In this document: positions 17,363 to 24,955 of the stretch, in pieces | How the letters are laid out: each line of letters starts with the position of its first letter | Position numbering within the stretch: the stretch's first letter is position 1 | Assembly: GCA_025998955.1 (NCBI GenBank) | Contig: AP024676.1 | Span: 1,178,001-1,242,000, forward strand | DNA: 64,000 nt | Direction of reading: 5' to 3' | DNA from: Candidatus Roseilinea sp. | Lineage (GTDB): Bacteria; Chloroflexota; Anaerolineae; J036; Brachytrichaceae | The notes under the pieces: generated by a model | What the model was told of the DNA's origin: nothing | Database searches by the model: none | The model's input: the letters and a program-made list of their open reading frames with translations, nothing else | Program-made: the position numbers and the translations under genes

Positions 17363-18109
17363 TCAAAACTCCCGCAACAGCCGGCCGGCGCCCCACACCT
17401 GGTCCGCGATGCCGTTCTCGCGCAGCGCGAACCACCACGTGGCCGCGTTGATGGCGATCACCGGTTTGCCCAGCCAGCGCTCGGCTTCGTCGGCCAGCCG
17501 CACCATGCTCAGGTTGGTGCCCACTTGCACCAGCGCGTCCACGTCGTCGCCGTTCACCTCGATCAGCGCGCGGCGCAGTTCATCCTCGGTGACGTGGGCG
17601 ATGGAGACCGCCGTGGGGCAGCGCAGCCCCTTGATGCGGACGACGTCGAAGCCGATGTCGTTGAAGAAGCGCACCACGTTCTGGTCGCCGATCGGCTGGT
17701 ATGGCGTGACCACGCCGATCCGTCGGACGCCGAAGCATCGCAGCGCCCGTTCGCAAGCTTCGGCGCCGGTCGCCACGCCCAACCCGCCGGCGCGCTCGCT
17801 CACCCGCTGCTTAAAGGCGCGGTTGCCCTCCACGCCGTCCCAGAAGGTCTCGGCGCTCATCCCCATCACCAGATAGTCCGGCTCGCACGTCATCACGCGG
17901 TCTATCGCGTAGTTGATCTCGACGCGGATCTGCGCGAGCAGGTTCTCGAAGGCGGCGTTGCTGCTCAGGTCCTGGTTGCGGATGTGAATGCGCGCGAAGT
18001 GCGCCGTCACGCCCGGAACGCGCATCGAATAAAAGTCAGGCTCGACGATGGTGTTGGTGCTCGGCGCCAGCACGCCGAATTTCTTTCGCCAACCGAGTGC
18101 GTCCGTCAT
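17363..18109 (-). CDS. Asp/Glu racemase-fold protein (maleate isomerase/AMDase family) without the usual cysteines
   Basis: 248 residues, started at the ATG at 18109 with GAGGAAAC before it. Family features are the N-terminal APSTNTIVEPDF, a central GVRRIGVVTPY, and a C-terminal GKPVIAINAATWW. Maleate cis-trans isomerases use two cysteines, one after strand 3 and one in a late loop. Here those loops read VMGMSAETFW (about 81-90) and VQVGTNLSM (about 195-202), with no cysteine in either. It may therefore catalyse a different reaction, act as a decarboxylase or hydrolase variant, or bind only. It is transcribed against its neighbours. Confidence 0.75.
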   Translation of the reverse strand: MTDALGWRKKFGVLAPSTNTIVEPDFYSMRVPGVTAHFARIHIRNQDLSSNAAFENLLAQIRVEINYAIDRVMTCEPDYLVMGMSAETFWDGVEGNRAFKQRVSERAGGLGVATGAEACERALRCFGVRRIGVVTPYQPIGDQNVVRFFNDIGFDVVRIKGLRCPTAVSIAHVTEDELRRALIEVNGDDVDALVQVGTNLSMVRLADEAERWLGKPVIAINAATWWFALRENGIADQVWGAGRLLREF

Positions 18110-18229
18110 GGTTTCCTCGCTGCGTGTGTCAGGTGTTTCGGGGCCGGCCGTCGGCACGCTACGACGTCCGATTGCCGACTTGCCCTCTTTGGTCACAATG
18201 ATACAATGTCATGACATTTAGCCAAGCCG

Positions 18230-19027
18230 ATGAGCGCGCGCATTCGCAAGGGCTACGCCGATACCCCCTGGGGTCAGGTGCACTACCGGATGACCCGCTC
18301 GCCGCGCGCGGCGTCGTCGTTGCCGCTCGTGTTGCTCCACCAGACGGCCAGCTCGTCCGTGATGTTCGAGAAGCTGATGGACGCGCTGGCCGACGACTAT
18401 CTGTGCATTGCGCCCGACACGCCCGGCTACGGCGAGTCCTTCACGCCCGAGGTCGCTCCCTCCATCGCCCTCTATGCCGATGCGCTCTACGCGGCGCTGC
18501 AGACGCTGGGGGTGGGCGCGTGCTGGCTGTTCGGCCACCACACCGGCGCCAGCATCGCCGTGCAAATCGCGCATGACCATCCCGGCTTCGCGCGCAAGAT
18601 CATGCTCTCCGGCCCGCCCCATCTGACGCCGGCGCAGCGCGCCGCCTTCGCCGAGCGGATTTATCCCGTCGCGCCACAGTTGGACGGCGCGCACCTGCTG
18701 CCGTTGTGGCGGCGCATCCTCGATAAGGAGCCGGATGTCCCACTCGATTTGGCGCACCGCGAATTCACCCTAACCCTGCGCGCGGGGGCGCAATACGCCG
18801 CCGCCTATCGCGCCGTTTTCAGCCACGACTTCGCCGCGCAATTGCCGCGCATCGCTTGTCCAATCCACCTGATGGCCGGCGAGTTCGACGCGCTGCGCGA
18901 CTGTCTCGACCCGGCCGCTGCGGCGGCGCAGCAGGCCAGCAAGCAATTCATCCCAGGCGCCGGCACGTACGTTTGCGAGCGCCAGACGGCGCTCGTCGCA
19001 GATGCGATTCGGAGGTTTTTCAGATGA
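18230..19027 (+). CDS. Alpha/beta-hydrolase-fold protein with a substituted nucleophile
   Basis: 265 residues with the normal alpha/beta-hydrolase order: oxyanion loop LLHQTASS, then APDTPGYGES, the elbow, and MAGEFDAL near the C-terminus. The nucleophile elbow reads GHHTGAS, placing His104 where Ser is expected. The usual catalytic-His segment reads PGAGTYVCE, with Thr in place of His. An ordinary serine-hydrolase mechanism is therefore unlikely; a cofactor-free lyase/oxygenase or another chemistry is possible. NicD (N-formylmaleamate deformylase) shares the fold. A -10-like TACAAT lies at 18202-18207. It overlaps the next gene by 4 bp. Confidence 0.8.
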   Translation: MSARIRKGYADTPWGQVHYRMTRSPRAASSLPLVLLHQTASSSVMFEKLMDALADDYLCIAPDTPGYGESFTPEVAPSIALYADALYAALQTLGVGACWLFGHHTGASIAVQIAHDHPGFARKIMLSGPPHLTPAQRAAFAERIYPVAPQLDGAHLLPLWRRILDKEPDVPLDLAHREFTLTLRAGAQYAAAYRAVFSHDFAAQLPRIACPIHLMAGEFDALRDCLDPAAAAAQQASKQFIPGAGTYVCERQTALVADAIRRFFR

Positions 19028-19719
19028 ACGAATACACCATCCCGCTCGCGCTTCAGGACTTCATGCCTGTGGCGCTGTCCTCGGCCGGCCTGTTCTTCCT
19101 CGCCGAGATGATCGCGCGGACGAATCAGGCCACCGGCCGCGTTGCGTTGTTCGGCGCGTGGCTGATCATGCTCGGCGGCGGGCTTAAAGCGGCCTGGAAG
19201 CTGAACATGGCGATGAGCGGCAACGACGTGGCCTGGATGTCGAACGCGCTGTTCGTCCTCCTCGCGCCCGGCTTCACGCTCATGGCGTGCGCTCTGTGGT
19301 CGGCTCAGGCGCAGATGCGCGGTCGCCCGTTGCGCTTCAACCTGTCGGCCATAGCGTTCGCCATCGGCGGCGTCTCGCTCGCCGTCGCCGCGGCGCTGAG
19401 CCTGGCCGTGCCGTCCGGCAGCGCCTGGAAGTTCATCTTGCTGGGCGTGACGACCATCGCCAATCTCGTGCTCAGCGCCCGGTGCATCGTTCAGGCCGCG
19501 CGCATGGGCCGGCGCGATGTGGCTGCGTTGTTCATCGTCAACATCGTCGCCGTTATCATCCTCCAGGGCTTGGCGCGCATTCCGCAGCAGACCATCCCGT
19601 TGCAATGGACGGAGCAAATCATCAACACGCTGAGCGGCGCCGCCTTCGCCTATGCCGCGTGGAAGCTGAGCCGTGAGACGCAAGCCCGGCTGGTCGCCGG
19701 ACGGCTACAATTCGCCTAG
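19024..19719 (+). CDS. Polytopic membrane protein of unknown function
   Basis: 231 residues with about six to seven hydrophobic helices and a basic C-terminal tail (RETQARLVAGR). The ATG at 19024 overlaps the stop of the alpha/beta-hydrolase-fold gene. I recognise no domain. Its place inside the catabolic operon suggests an uptake, sensing or membrane-anchoring role, but nothing in the sequence proves this. Confidence 0.7.
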   Translation: MNEYTIPLALQDFMPVALSSAGLFFLAEMIARTNQATGRVALFGAWLIMLGGGLKAAWKLNMAMSGNDVAWMSNALFVLLAPGFTLMACALWSAQAQMRGRPLRFNLSAIAFAIGGVSLAVAAALSLAVPSGSAWKFILLGVTTIANLVLSARCIVQAARMGRRDVAALFIVNIVAVIILQGLARIPQQTIPLQWTEQIINTLSGAAFAYAAWKLSRETQARLVAGRLQFA

Positions 19720-19727
19720 CCCGCGCA

Positions 19728-19776
19728 ACGCAAGACGCAACACGCAAGACGTAAGACGCAAGACGCAAGATTCCCC
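19728..19776. repeat. Heptamer array (GACGCAA-type)
   Basis: About six 7-bp units (CAAGACG, CAACACG, CAAGACG, TAAGACG, CAAGACG, CAAGATT) fill the gap before the RCCR-like gene. Confidence 0.88.
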
Positions 19777-19782
19777 AATCCC

Positions 19783-20577
19783 ATGCCCGACACCACGCAA
19801 CACCTGGCCGACGTGCTGGATGCCCATGTGCCGGTAGATAACACTGCCAGGTTTGAATATCTGCTGGGCGTGCGCGAGCGCGCCTGGGACATCATTCGCG
19901 GCGGCCTGCGCTTGCGCGAGGATCGCGCCTGCGCCGATGTGCACACCATCCGCGACTTGCAGGGCCACGTTGCCGGCGAGATGACCACCTTCACCGGCGA
20001 CGGCAGCCCGGTGGATTGGATCGTGCGCTCGTGGATCGGCAAGCCGCAGTCCGGCTTCACCAACATCCATCTCACCTGCTGGCTCGATGCGTCGGTGGAC
20101 GTGCCGCACCTGGGCTTCGCCTTGGGCACGGCGCCCGATGTGTTCTGCTATTGCGACTTTCTGCCCCGCGTGGAAGCCTGCACCGACTACGATTACTGCG
20201 AGCGCTATCTGCAGCCGATGAACGAGGCCTGGGTTGCGCTGCGCCGCGACGCGCGGTATAAGACGTTCAATCCGGTGCATCTCTACACGCGCAGCACGCT
20301 CTCGCCGATAGCGATCTGCGGATTGCTGCCGTTCGAAGACTTCTGCGCCGTTGTCGAGCCGGTGATGATGGCATACGTACGCGCCTGGGTGAAGATGGTG
20401 CAGGAAGCGTCGCCGATCGAGGAGGCGCGCCGGCCAGCCATCGCCCGCCGCGACCATGTGTTGCGCAGGACGATCGTCGAGAGGGACCCGGCGAATGTAC
20501 TCGCCGACCGCATGCTGGGCGTGCCGATGCGCGAGCGGTTGGTGCGCATCCTGTGGGGCGCGGAGCGCGAGCGGTGA
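19783..20577 (+). CDS. Red chlorophyll catabolite reductase (RCCR)-like protein
   Basis: 264 residues. By memory alignment it follows plant RCCR in order: GDGSPVDWIVRSWIG (72-86), a CDFLPRVEA segment then DYDYCERYLQ (124-143), RSTLSPIAI (170-178), and RRDHVLRRTIVERD...MLGVPMRERLVRILWG (222-259). RCCR is a ferredoxin-dependent bilin-reductase-fold enzyme that reduces a linear tetrapyrrole after macrocycle opening. At the position I align with the plant glutamate I remember as catalytic (Glu154), this protein has Ala (about 113), so activity may differ. Its neighbours (Rieske and flavin oxygenases, amidase, lyase) would suit tetrapyrrole or pyrrole breakdown. Confidence 0.72.
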   Translation: MPDTTQHLADVLDAHVPVDNTARFEYLLGVRERAWDIIRGGLRLREDRACADVHTIRDLQGHVAGEMTTFTGDGSPVDWIVRSWIGKPQSGFTNIHLTCWLDASVDVPHLGFALGTAPDVFCYCDFLPRVEACTDYDYCERYLQPMNEAWVALRRDARYKTFNPVHLYTRSTLSPIAICGLLPFEDFCAVVEPVMMAYVRAWVKMVQEASPIEEARRPAIARRDHVLRRTIVERDPANVLADRMLGVPMRERLVRILWGAERER

Positions 20578-20610
20578 GCGCGCGACGATGACGCTCAGGG
20601 AGAAAGCGGC

Positions 20611-21240
20611 ATGAACGAGAGCCTACAGCAAAACTACAAAGGTGTGTTCGATGGGCGGCTTGGCTTTGGCAGAAAGCCGGCCGTCTTGGTCGTGGACTTC
20701 ATCCGCGCCTACACCACCCCCGGCAGCGCGCTGTTCGCCAGGCCGGTGTGTGACGCCGTCATGCAGACCGTGGACCTGTTGGCCGCGGCCCGCGCCAAGG
20801 GCATCCTGGTGATCTACACCAAGGTGCTTTACAACAAGAACGGGCTTGACGGCGGCATCTTCGTTCAAAAAGTGCCGGTGCTGCGGACGATGGTAGAAGG
20901 CGAGCCGCTGGCCGAGATCGTGCCGGAGCTTGCGCCGCACCCCCAGGATGTGGTCATCGTCAAGCAGTACGCCAGCGCGTTCTTCGGCACGTCGCTGGCG
21001 CCGCTGCTCACATCCCAGGGCGTAGACACGATCATCCTCACCGGCTGCAGCACCAGCGGCTGCGTGCGCGCCACGGCCGTGGACGGCATGCAATACGGCT
21101 TCCGCGTGATGGTGCCGCGCGAATGCGTGGGCGACCGCCGCCCCGAGCCGCACGAAGCCAACCTGTTCGACATCAACTCCAAATACGGCGACGTGGTGAG
21201 CAAGCAGGAAGTGCTCGACTACCTGGCCGGCCTGCCGTAA
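20611..21240 (+). CDS. Isochorismatase-family amidohydrolase (N-carbamoylsarcosine amidase/maleamate amidase-like)
   Basis: 209 residues with the Asp-Lys-Cys triad of the family: D29 in VLVVDF, K118 in IVKQY, C151 in TGCSTSGCVRAT. The TSGCVRAT nucleophile segment and the SAFFGT loop are typical of N-carbamoylsarcosine amidohydrolase and of maleamate amidase NicF, which release ammonia from an amide. An AGGGAG ribosome site precedes the ATG. It lies 33 bp after the RCCR-like gene and is probably co-transcribed; it would deaminate a ring-opened amide intermediate. Confidence 0.85.
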   Translation: MNESLQQNYKGVFDGRLGFGRKPAVLVVDFIRAYTTPGSALFARPVCDAVMQTVDLLAAARAKGILVIYTKVLYNKNGLDGGIFVQKVPVLRTMVEGEPLAEIVPELAPHPQDVVIVKQYASAFFGTSLAPLLTSQGVDTIILTGCSTSGCVRATAVDGMQYGFRVMVPRECVGDRRPEPHEANLFDINSKYGDVVSKQEVLDYLAGLP

Positions 21241-21242
21241 CG

Positions 21243-21272
21243 CGCGACGCAAGACGCAGGACGCAAGACGCC
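21243..21272. repeat. Heptamer array (GACGCAA-type)
   Basis: Four GACGCAA/GACGCAG-type units occupy the 40-bp gap between the amidohydrolase gene and psuG. Confidence 0.85.
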
Positions 21273-21280
21273 CCCGCCAC

Positions 21281-22150
21281 ATGTCCACCACACCGCCGCT
21301 GCCTCGCGTTGCCCTAGAGTCCACGCTGATCACGCACGGCTTCGCCTACCCGCGCAACTTGCAGGTCGCGCGCGAGATCGAGCAGGCCGTGCGCGACGCC
21401 GGCGCGCAGCCGGTGACCATCGCCGTGATCCGGGGCGAGGTGCGCATCGGCCTGCGCGACGACGAGATCGAAGCGCTGGCCAAGTCGAGGGAGGCGCGCA
21501 AGTGCAGCCTGCGCGACCTGGGCATCGTCGTCGGCATGGGGCTGGACGGCTCGACGACGGTGGCCGCAACGATGTTCCTCGCTGCGCGGCACGGCATCGG
21601 CGTCTTCGCCACCGGCGGCATCGGCGGCGTGCATCGCGGCCATCCCTTCGACGTGAGCGCCGACCTGACCGAACTAGGCCGCACGCCGGTGACGGTGGTG
21701 TGCGCCGGCGCCAAGGCGCTGCTCGACCTCCCGCTCACCTTCGAGCATCTGGAGACGCTGGGCGTGCCAGTGATCGGCTACCAGACCGATGAGATTCCGG
21801 CCTTCTATGCGCGCCGCAGCGGGCTGCGCGCCGACATTTGCGCCGAGACGCCTCACGACGTGGCGCGCATCGTGCGTGCGCGCCGCGCGCTCGGCCTGCT
21901 GGGCGGCGAGCTGGTGTGCGTGCCCGTGCCGCGCGAGGCCGAACTGCCCTTCGAGGTCGCCGAGGCCGCCATTGTCGAGGCGCAGCGCCGCGCCGACGAG
22001 GCCGGCATCCACGGCCCGGCGGCAACGCCGTTCATGCTCGACCAGATCGCCAAGCTCACCAACGGCGCGAGCGTGCGCGCCAATATCGCGCTGCTGATCA
22101 ACAACGCGCGCGTCGCGGCAGAGATCGCCAAAGCGCTGATGAATGCGTGA
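21281..22150 (+). CDS. psuG: Pseudouridine-5'-phosphate glycosidase
   Basis: 289 residues. PsuG reversibly breaks the C-C glycosidic bond of pseudouridine 5'-phosphate to uracil and ribose 5-phosphate. The catalytic Glu is in ALESTLITHG (E13) and the Schiff-base Lys in CAGAKALLDLP (K145). GVFATGGIGGVHRG and TPFMLD...LTNGASVRANIALLINNA are family signatures. No PsuK kinase is next to it; a nucleoside hydrolase follows 45 bp later, so the pair looks like a nucleoside-salvage module appended to the catabolic island. Confidence 0.94.
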   Translation: MSTTPPLPRVALESTLITHGFAYPRNLQVAREIEQAVRDAGAQPVTIAVIRGEVRIGLRDDEIEALAKSREARKCSLRDLGIVVGMGLDGSTTVAATMFLAARHGIGVFATGGIGGVHRGHPFDVSADLTELGRTPVTVVCAGAKALLDLPLTFEHLETLGVPVIGYQTDEIPAFYARRSGLRADICAETPHDVARIVRARRALGLLGGELVCVPVPREAELPFEVAEAAIVEAQRRADEAGIHGPAATPFMLDQIAKLTNGASVRANIALLINNARVAAEIAKALMNA

Positions 22151-22195
22151 CGCACGACGCAAGACGCAGGACGCACGACGCAAAACGCGCGACCC
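22148..22195. repeat. Heptamer array (GACGCAA-type)
   Basis: Six units of GACGCAC/GACGCAA/GACGCAG/AAAACGC type span the whole gap between psuG and the nucleoside hydrolase gene, abutting both. Confidence 0.88.
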
Positions 22196-23164
22196 ATGAC
22201 CCAATCCCTCGTCCCCCCTCGCAAATCCAAAATCCTCTTCGACACCGACCCCGGCATTGACGACGCCATGGCGCTGTTGCTGGCGCTCGCCTCGCCGGAG
22301 ATCGAGGTGGTGGGCGTGACGACCGTCTTCGGCAACTCGCACGTCGAAGCCACCACGCGCAACGCGCTCAACCTGCTCGACCTGGCCGGCCGGCCCGACA
22401 TCCCCGTCGCGCCGGGCGCCGACCGCCCGATGGTGTTGCCGCGCGGACGAACCGGTGAATTCGTCCACGGCGACGACGCCATGGGCAACATCGGCTGGAC
22501 GACCACGCGCAGCCCCGACCAGAAGCCGCTCGACATCCCCGCCGCCCAATTCATCGCCGAGACGATCATGGCGAACCCCGGCGAGATCACGCTCGTCGCG
22601 GTCGGGCCGCTGACCAACGTCGGCCTGGCCTTGCAACTGGAGCCGCGCATCGCGCAGGCCGCGCGCAACGTCGTCATCATGGGGGGAAGCGTGGCGACGC
22701 CCGGCAACGTCTCGCCCTTGGCCGAGGCCAACATCCACAACGATCCCCATGCGGCAGCGCTGGTCTTCGCCGCCGGCTGGGATGTGACCATGGCCGGCCT
22801 GGACGTGACGATGGCCGTGCGCATGGACGAAAGCCTCTTCGATGCGCTGCGTCGCTCCGACAATCGGCTCGGCCGGTTCATCGGCCAAATCATCCCTTTC
22901 TACCAGCAATTCCACCGCGAGCGATACGGCTATCCGAACGGCGAGGTGGACACGCATGATCCCTCTGCCATCGCTTATCTGATTGACCCGACGCTCTTCC
23001 GCGCCGAGCGCTGGAGCGTGGGCGTGCCGCTGGACGGGCCGGCCATGGGCGCGACGATCGCCGACCGGCGCGGCCTCTTCTGGACGACACCCAAGGTGAA
23101 TTGCTTGATGCAGGTGGACGCGGCACGCTTCCTGGAGATGTTCAAGGCGCGGCTGACGGCCTGA
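22196..23164 (+). CDS. Inosine-uridine-preferring nucleoside hydrolase
   Basis: 322 residues of the IunH/RihA family, cleaving ribonucleosides to base and ribose. The calcium-binding signature FDTDPGIDDAMAL starts at residue 15. The second set of ligands includes the MGG stretch and AEANIHNDPHAA, and the late VDTHDPSAIAYL supplies the conserved His-Asp. Length is normal. It is the last plus-strand gene of the island. Confidence 0.93.
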   Translation: MTQSLVPPRKSKILFDTDPGIDDAMALLLALASPEIEVVGVTTVFGNSHVEATTRNALNLLDLAGRPDIPVAPGADRPMVLPRGRTGEFVHGDDAMGNIGWTTTRSPDQKPLDIPAAQFIAETIMANPGEITLVAVGPLTNVGLALQLEPRIAQAARNVVIMGGSVATPGNVSPLAEANIHNDPHAAALVFAAGWDVTMAGLDVTMAVRMDESLFDALRRSDNRLGRFIGQIIPFYQQFHRERYGYPNGEVDTHDPSAIAYLIDPTLFRAERWSVGVPLDGPAMGATIADRRGLFWTTPKVNCLMQVDAARFLEMFKARLTA

Positions 23165-23316
23165 ACTGGCGCGGGTATGGCCGTCTGAGAACCAGCCAAT
23201 TAGGCAGGTGCAAACTCACCAGATATCCGGTGATGATCGGCCCCGATCTTCTATGCTATTCTGTACTTAGGTTCACTTTTCGATTTGCCGCACGGACGGC
23301 GAACAGGAGGTGTAGC

Positions 23317-23763
23317 ATGGAGAAGCGTCTTGTCGGTGACTGGATGACGCGCAATCCGGTGATCGTTTTGCCTTCCACGCCGCTGCCGGATGCCTATGCC
23401 TTGATGCAGGAGCGCCGGGTGCGCCGCCTGCCGGTCATGGATGCGGGCAAGCTCGTCGGGATCATCACGTTGGGCGACTTGCGCCAAGCCAACGCGACGG
23501 TGGATAACCCCGAGGCGGCCAAGATGCGCGTGGAGCTGATCATGACCGAGAACGTGGTGACCGTGACGCCGCAGACTTCGCTGCGCGACGCGGCCAAGCT
23601 GATGATCAAGCACAAAGTGAGCGGCCTGCCGGTGATGGACGGCCCGGAGCTGGTTGGCATCATCACCGAATCCGATATCTTCCGCGCGGTGATGGCCGAA
23701 GAGCAGCCGGTCGAGGCCGAGCACGGTGAGAAGCAAGTGCCACTCCTGACTGCAGAAAGTTAG
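23317..23763 (+). CDS. Tandem CBS-domain protein
   Basis: 148 residues consisting of two CBS domains (about 8-65 and 75-135), each with an MT-N-V start and a G-I-I-T motif (VGIITLGDL, VGIITESDIF). Such stand-alone pairs bind adenine nucleotides and act as regulatory sensors. The start at 23317 is fixed by a perfect AGGAGGTG ribosome site. The next gene, a universal stress protein that also binds ATP, begins 15 bp later, so the two likely form a small energy- or stress-sensing operon. Confidence 0.9.
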   Translation: MEKRLVGDWMTRNPVIVLPSTPLPDAYALMQERRVRRLPVMDAGKLVGIITLGDLRQANATVDNPEAAKMRVELIMTENVVTVTPQTSLRDAAKLMIKHKVSGLPVMDGPELVGIITESDIFRAVMAEEQPVEAEHGEKQVPLLTAES

Positions 23764-23778
23764 ACCGGAGGTGCGCCG

Positions 23779-24222
23779 ATGTTCAAAAAGATTCTCGTGC
23801 CCCTGGATGGCTCTTCCTTTTCGGAGGAAGCCCTGCCGCATGCGCGCGAGCTGGCCGAGTGCGGCAATGCCGAGATCATCCTCGCCCGCGTGGATGAGCC
23901 GTATGAGCCACCCCCCGGCGTGTTCGTGCCGGCCACGGCGATACCGGAGGCGGTGCAGCTCAGCGCAGGCGAATATCTCGAGCAGCTCGTCTCTCGCCTG
24001 ACGCTGGCCGGTTTCAAGGTGAGCAGCGCCGTGCTGGACGGCAAAGTATCCGAGGCGCTGCTTAGGTTTGCCAAGAACGAGGGCGTGGACCTGATCGTCA
24101 TGTCAACGCACGGTCGGACGGGGCTGAGCCGGCTGCTGATGGGCAGCATCGCCGAGCAGGTCGTGCACGGGGCGCATTGCCCGGTGTTGCTGGTGCGGCC
24201 ACAAGAGCGTGGAGCAACGTAG
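23779..24222 (+). CDS. Universal stress protein (UspA family)
   Basis: 147-residue single Usp domain. The N-terminal KILVPLDGSSFSEEAL and the C-terminal ATP-binding signature STHGRTGLSRLLMGSIAEQV...CPVLLVRP (G-2x-G-9x-G-S) place it in the ATP-binding class. Translation is supported by a GGAGGTG site. It is paired with the CBS gene and followed by a strong bidirectional hairpin. Confidence 0.93.
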   Translation: MFKKILVPLDGSSFSEEALPHARELAECGNAEIILARVDEPYEPPPGVFVPATAIPEAVQLSAGEYLEQLVSRLTLAGFKVSSAVLDGKVSEALLRFAKNEGVDLIVMSTHGRTGLSRLLMGSIAEQVVHGAHCPVLLVRPQERGAT

Positions 24223-24223
24223 C

Positions 24224-24257
24224 TAGGCGCTCAGGCGCTCGACGCGCCGAGCGCCTA
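24224..24257. terminator. Bidirectional hairpin between convergent genes
   Basis: Stem 24224-24232 pairs with 24249-24257 (9 bp, perfect), and an inner stem 24234-24238 pairs with 24244-24248, with a bulged A and a 5-nt loop. It is GC-rich and sits exactly between the stress-protein stop and the zinc-ribbon stop, which it overlaps. No long U-tract follows on either strand. Confidence 0.75.
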
Positions 24258-24836
24258 CTTCTTCTTTCGCGCCTTGGCCTTGGCGCGGCTTTTGCCCTTG
24301 GCTCGCCCTTTGCCCTTCGCCTGAAGCGGCACGGTGCGACGCTTCTCGGTCGCCTTGCGATCTTGTTCTTCGGCTTCTTTCTCGGCTTTGGCGGTTGGGT
24401 CTTCCGCCGGCGCGCCATAGCCATAGTCGTCGTCGGCCGGCCCGCCCATGTCGTCGCCGAACAGGTCGCCCATGCTCTTCTCGATCTGCTCGGGGTCTTC
24501 GCCGCGTTCCAGGCGGGTGACGACTTCATCGAACTCCGGGCCGAGGTCTTCGCCGCTTTCCTGAGCCATCTTGCGCATGAAGCGCCCCAGCGCGCGCGGG
24601 TCGTTCTCGTCCAGGCTGGCCATTTCGTCCAGCAGGGCGTCGTCGCCGCCGTTGGAAGCGCCGGTGTCGCCCGACCCTGCGCCGCGCACCACGCGCACGT
24701 GCGAGGCCAGCCGCACCAACCGATGGCTGCCGCATCGCTCGCACCGCGCGCTTTTCTCGTCCACAGCCGACAACGAGCGCCAGAAGATGGAGACTTTGCG
24801 GCCGCAATCCTGACAGCGATATTCGTAGATCGGCAT
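24255..24836 (-). CDS. FmdB-type zinc-ribbon protein with basic tail
   Basis: 193 residues. The N-terminal MPIYEYRCQDCG...CERCG is the FmdB/CxxC regulatory zinc ribbon. An acidic middle (residues 60-145) is followed by a strongly basic Lys/Ala/Arg tail ending KAKARKKK, suggesting nucleic-acid or ribosome contact. Function is unknown. It is convergent with the stress-protein gene. The next 550 bp upstream hold only a palindromic element and a doubtful small ORF. Confidence 0.75.
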   Translation of the reverse strand: MPIYEYRCQDCGRKVSIFWRSLSAVDEKSARCERCGSHRLVRLASHVRVVRGAGSGDTGASNGGDDALLDEMASLDENDPRALGRFMRKMAQESGEDLGPEFDEVVTRLERGEDPEQIEKSMGDLFGDDMGGPADDDYGYGAPAEDPTAKAEKEAEEQDRKATEKRRTVPLQAKGKGRAKGKSRAKAKARKKK

Positions 24837-24863
24837 GCGGACATTCTAGCGCAGCAGTTACGC

Positions 24864-24955
24864 AGGGGCATTCATGCATAGGGGCAAAATTTGCATGGTA
24901 GGGCGCGAATGGGGCAGCGCGCGCCCTAGCGAATACGTCTGCCCCCATTGGCGAA
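24864..24955. repeat. REP/MITE-like palindromic element (GGTAGGGC class)
   Basis: A 9-bp perfect stem, 24899-24907 with 24920-24928 (TAGGGCGCG/CGCGCCCTA), is flanked by outer imperfect inverted copies of GGGGCATTC and GAATGC (about 24874-24882 and 24953-24958). The GGTAGGGC arm is shared with the element at 29752-29823. It lies in the 24837-25393 gap, where I see no firmly supported gene. Confidence 0.6.

Noticed and set aside
18202-18214. An ATG at 18211 right after TACAAT as the start of a gene
   Set aside because: That frame is a short shadow; the hydrolase-fold protein starts at 18230 in another frame.
21674-22957. 427-codon open frame on the minus strand across psuG and the nucleoside hydrolase gene
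   Set aside because: High-GC shadow frame, rich in Arg/His/Gly with no motifs; both sense genes are clear enzymes.
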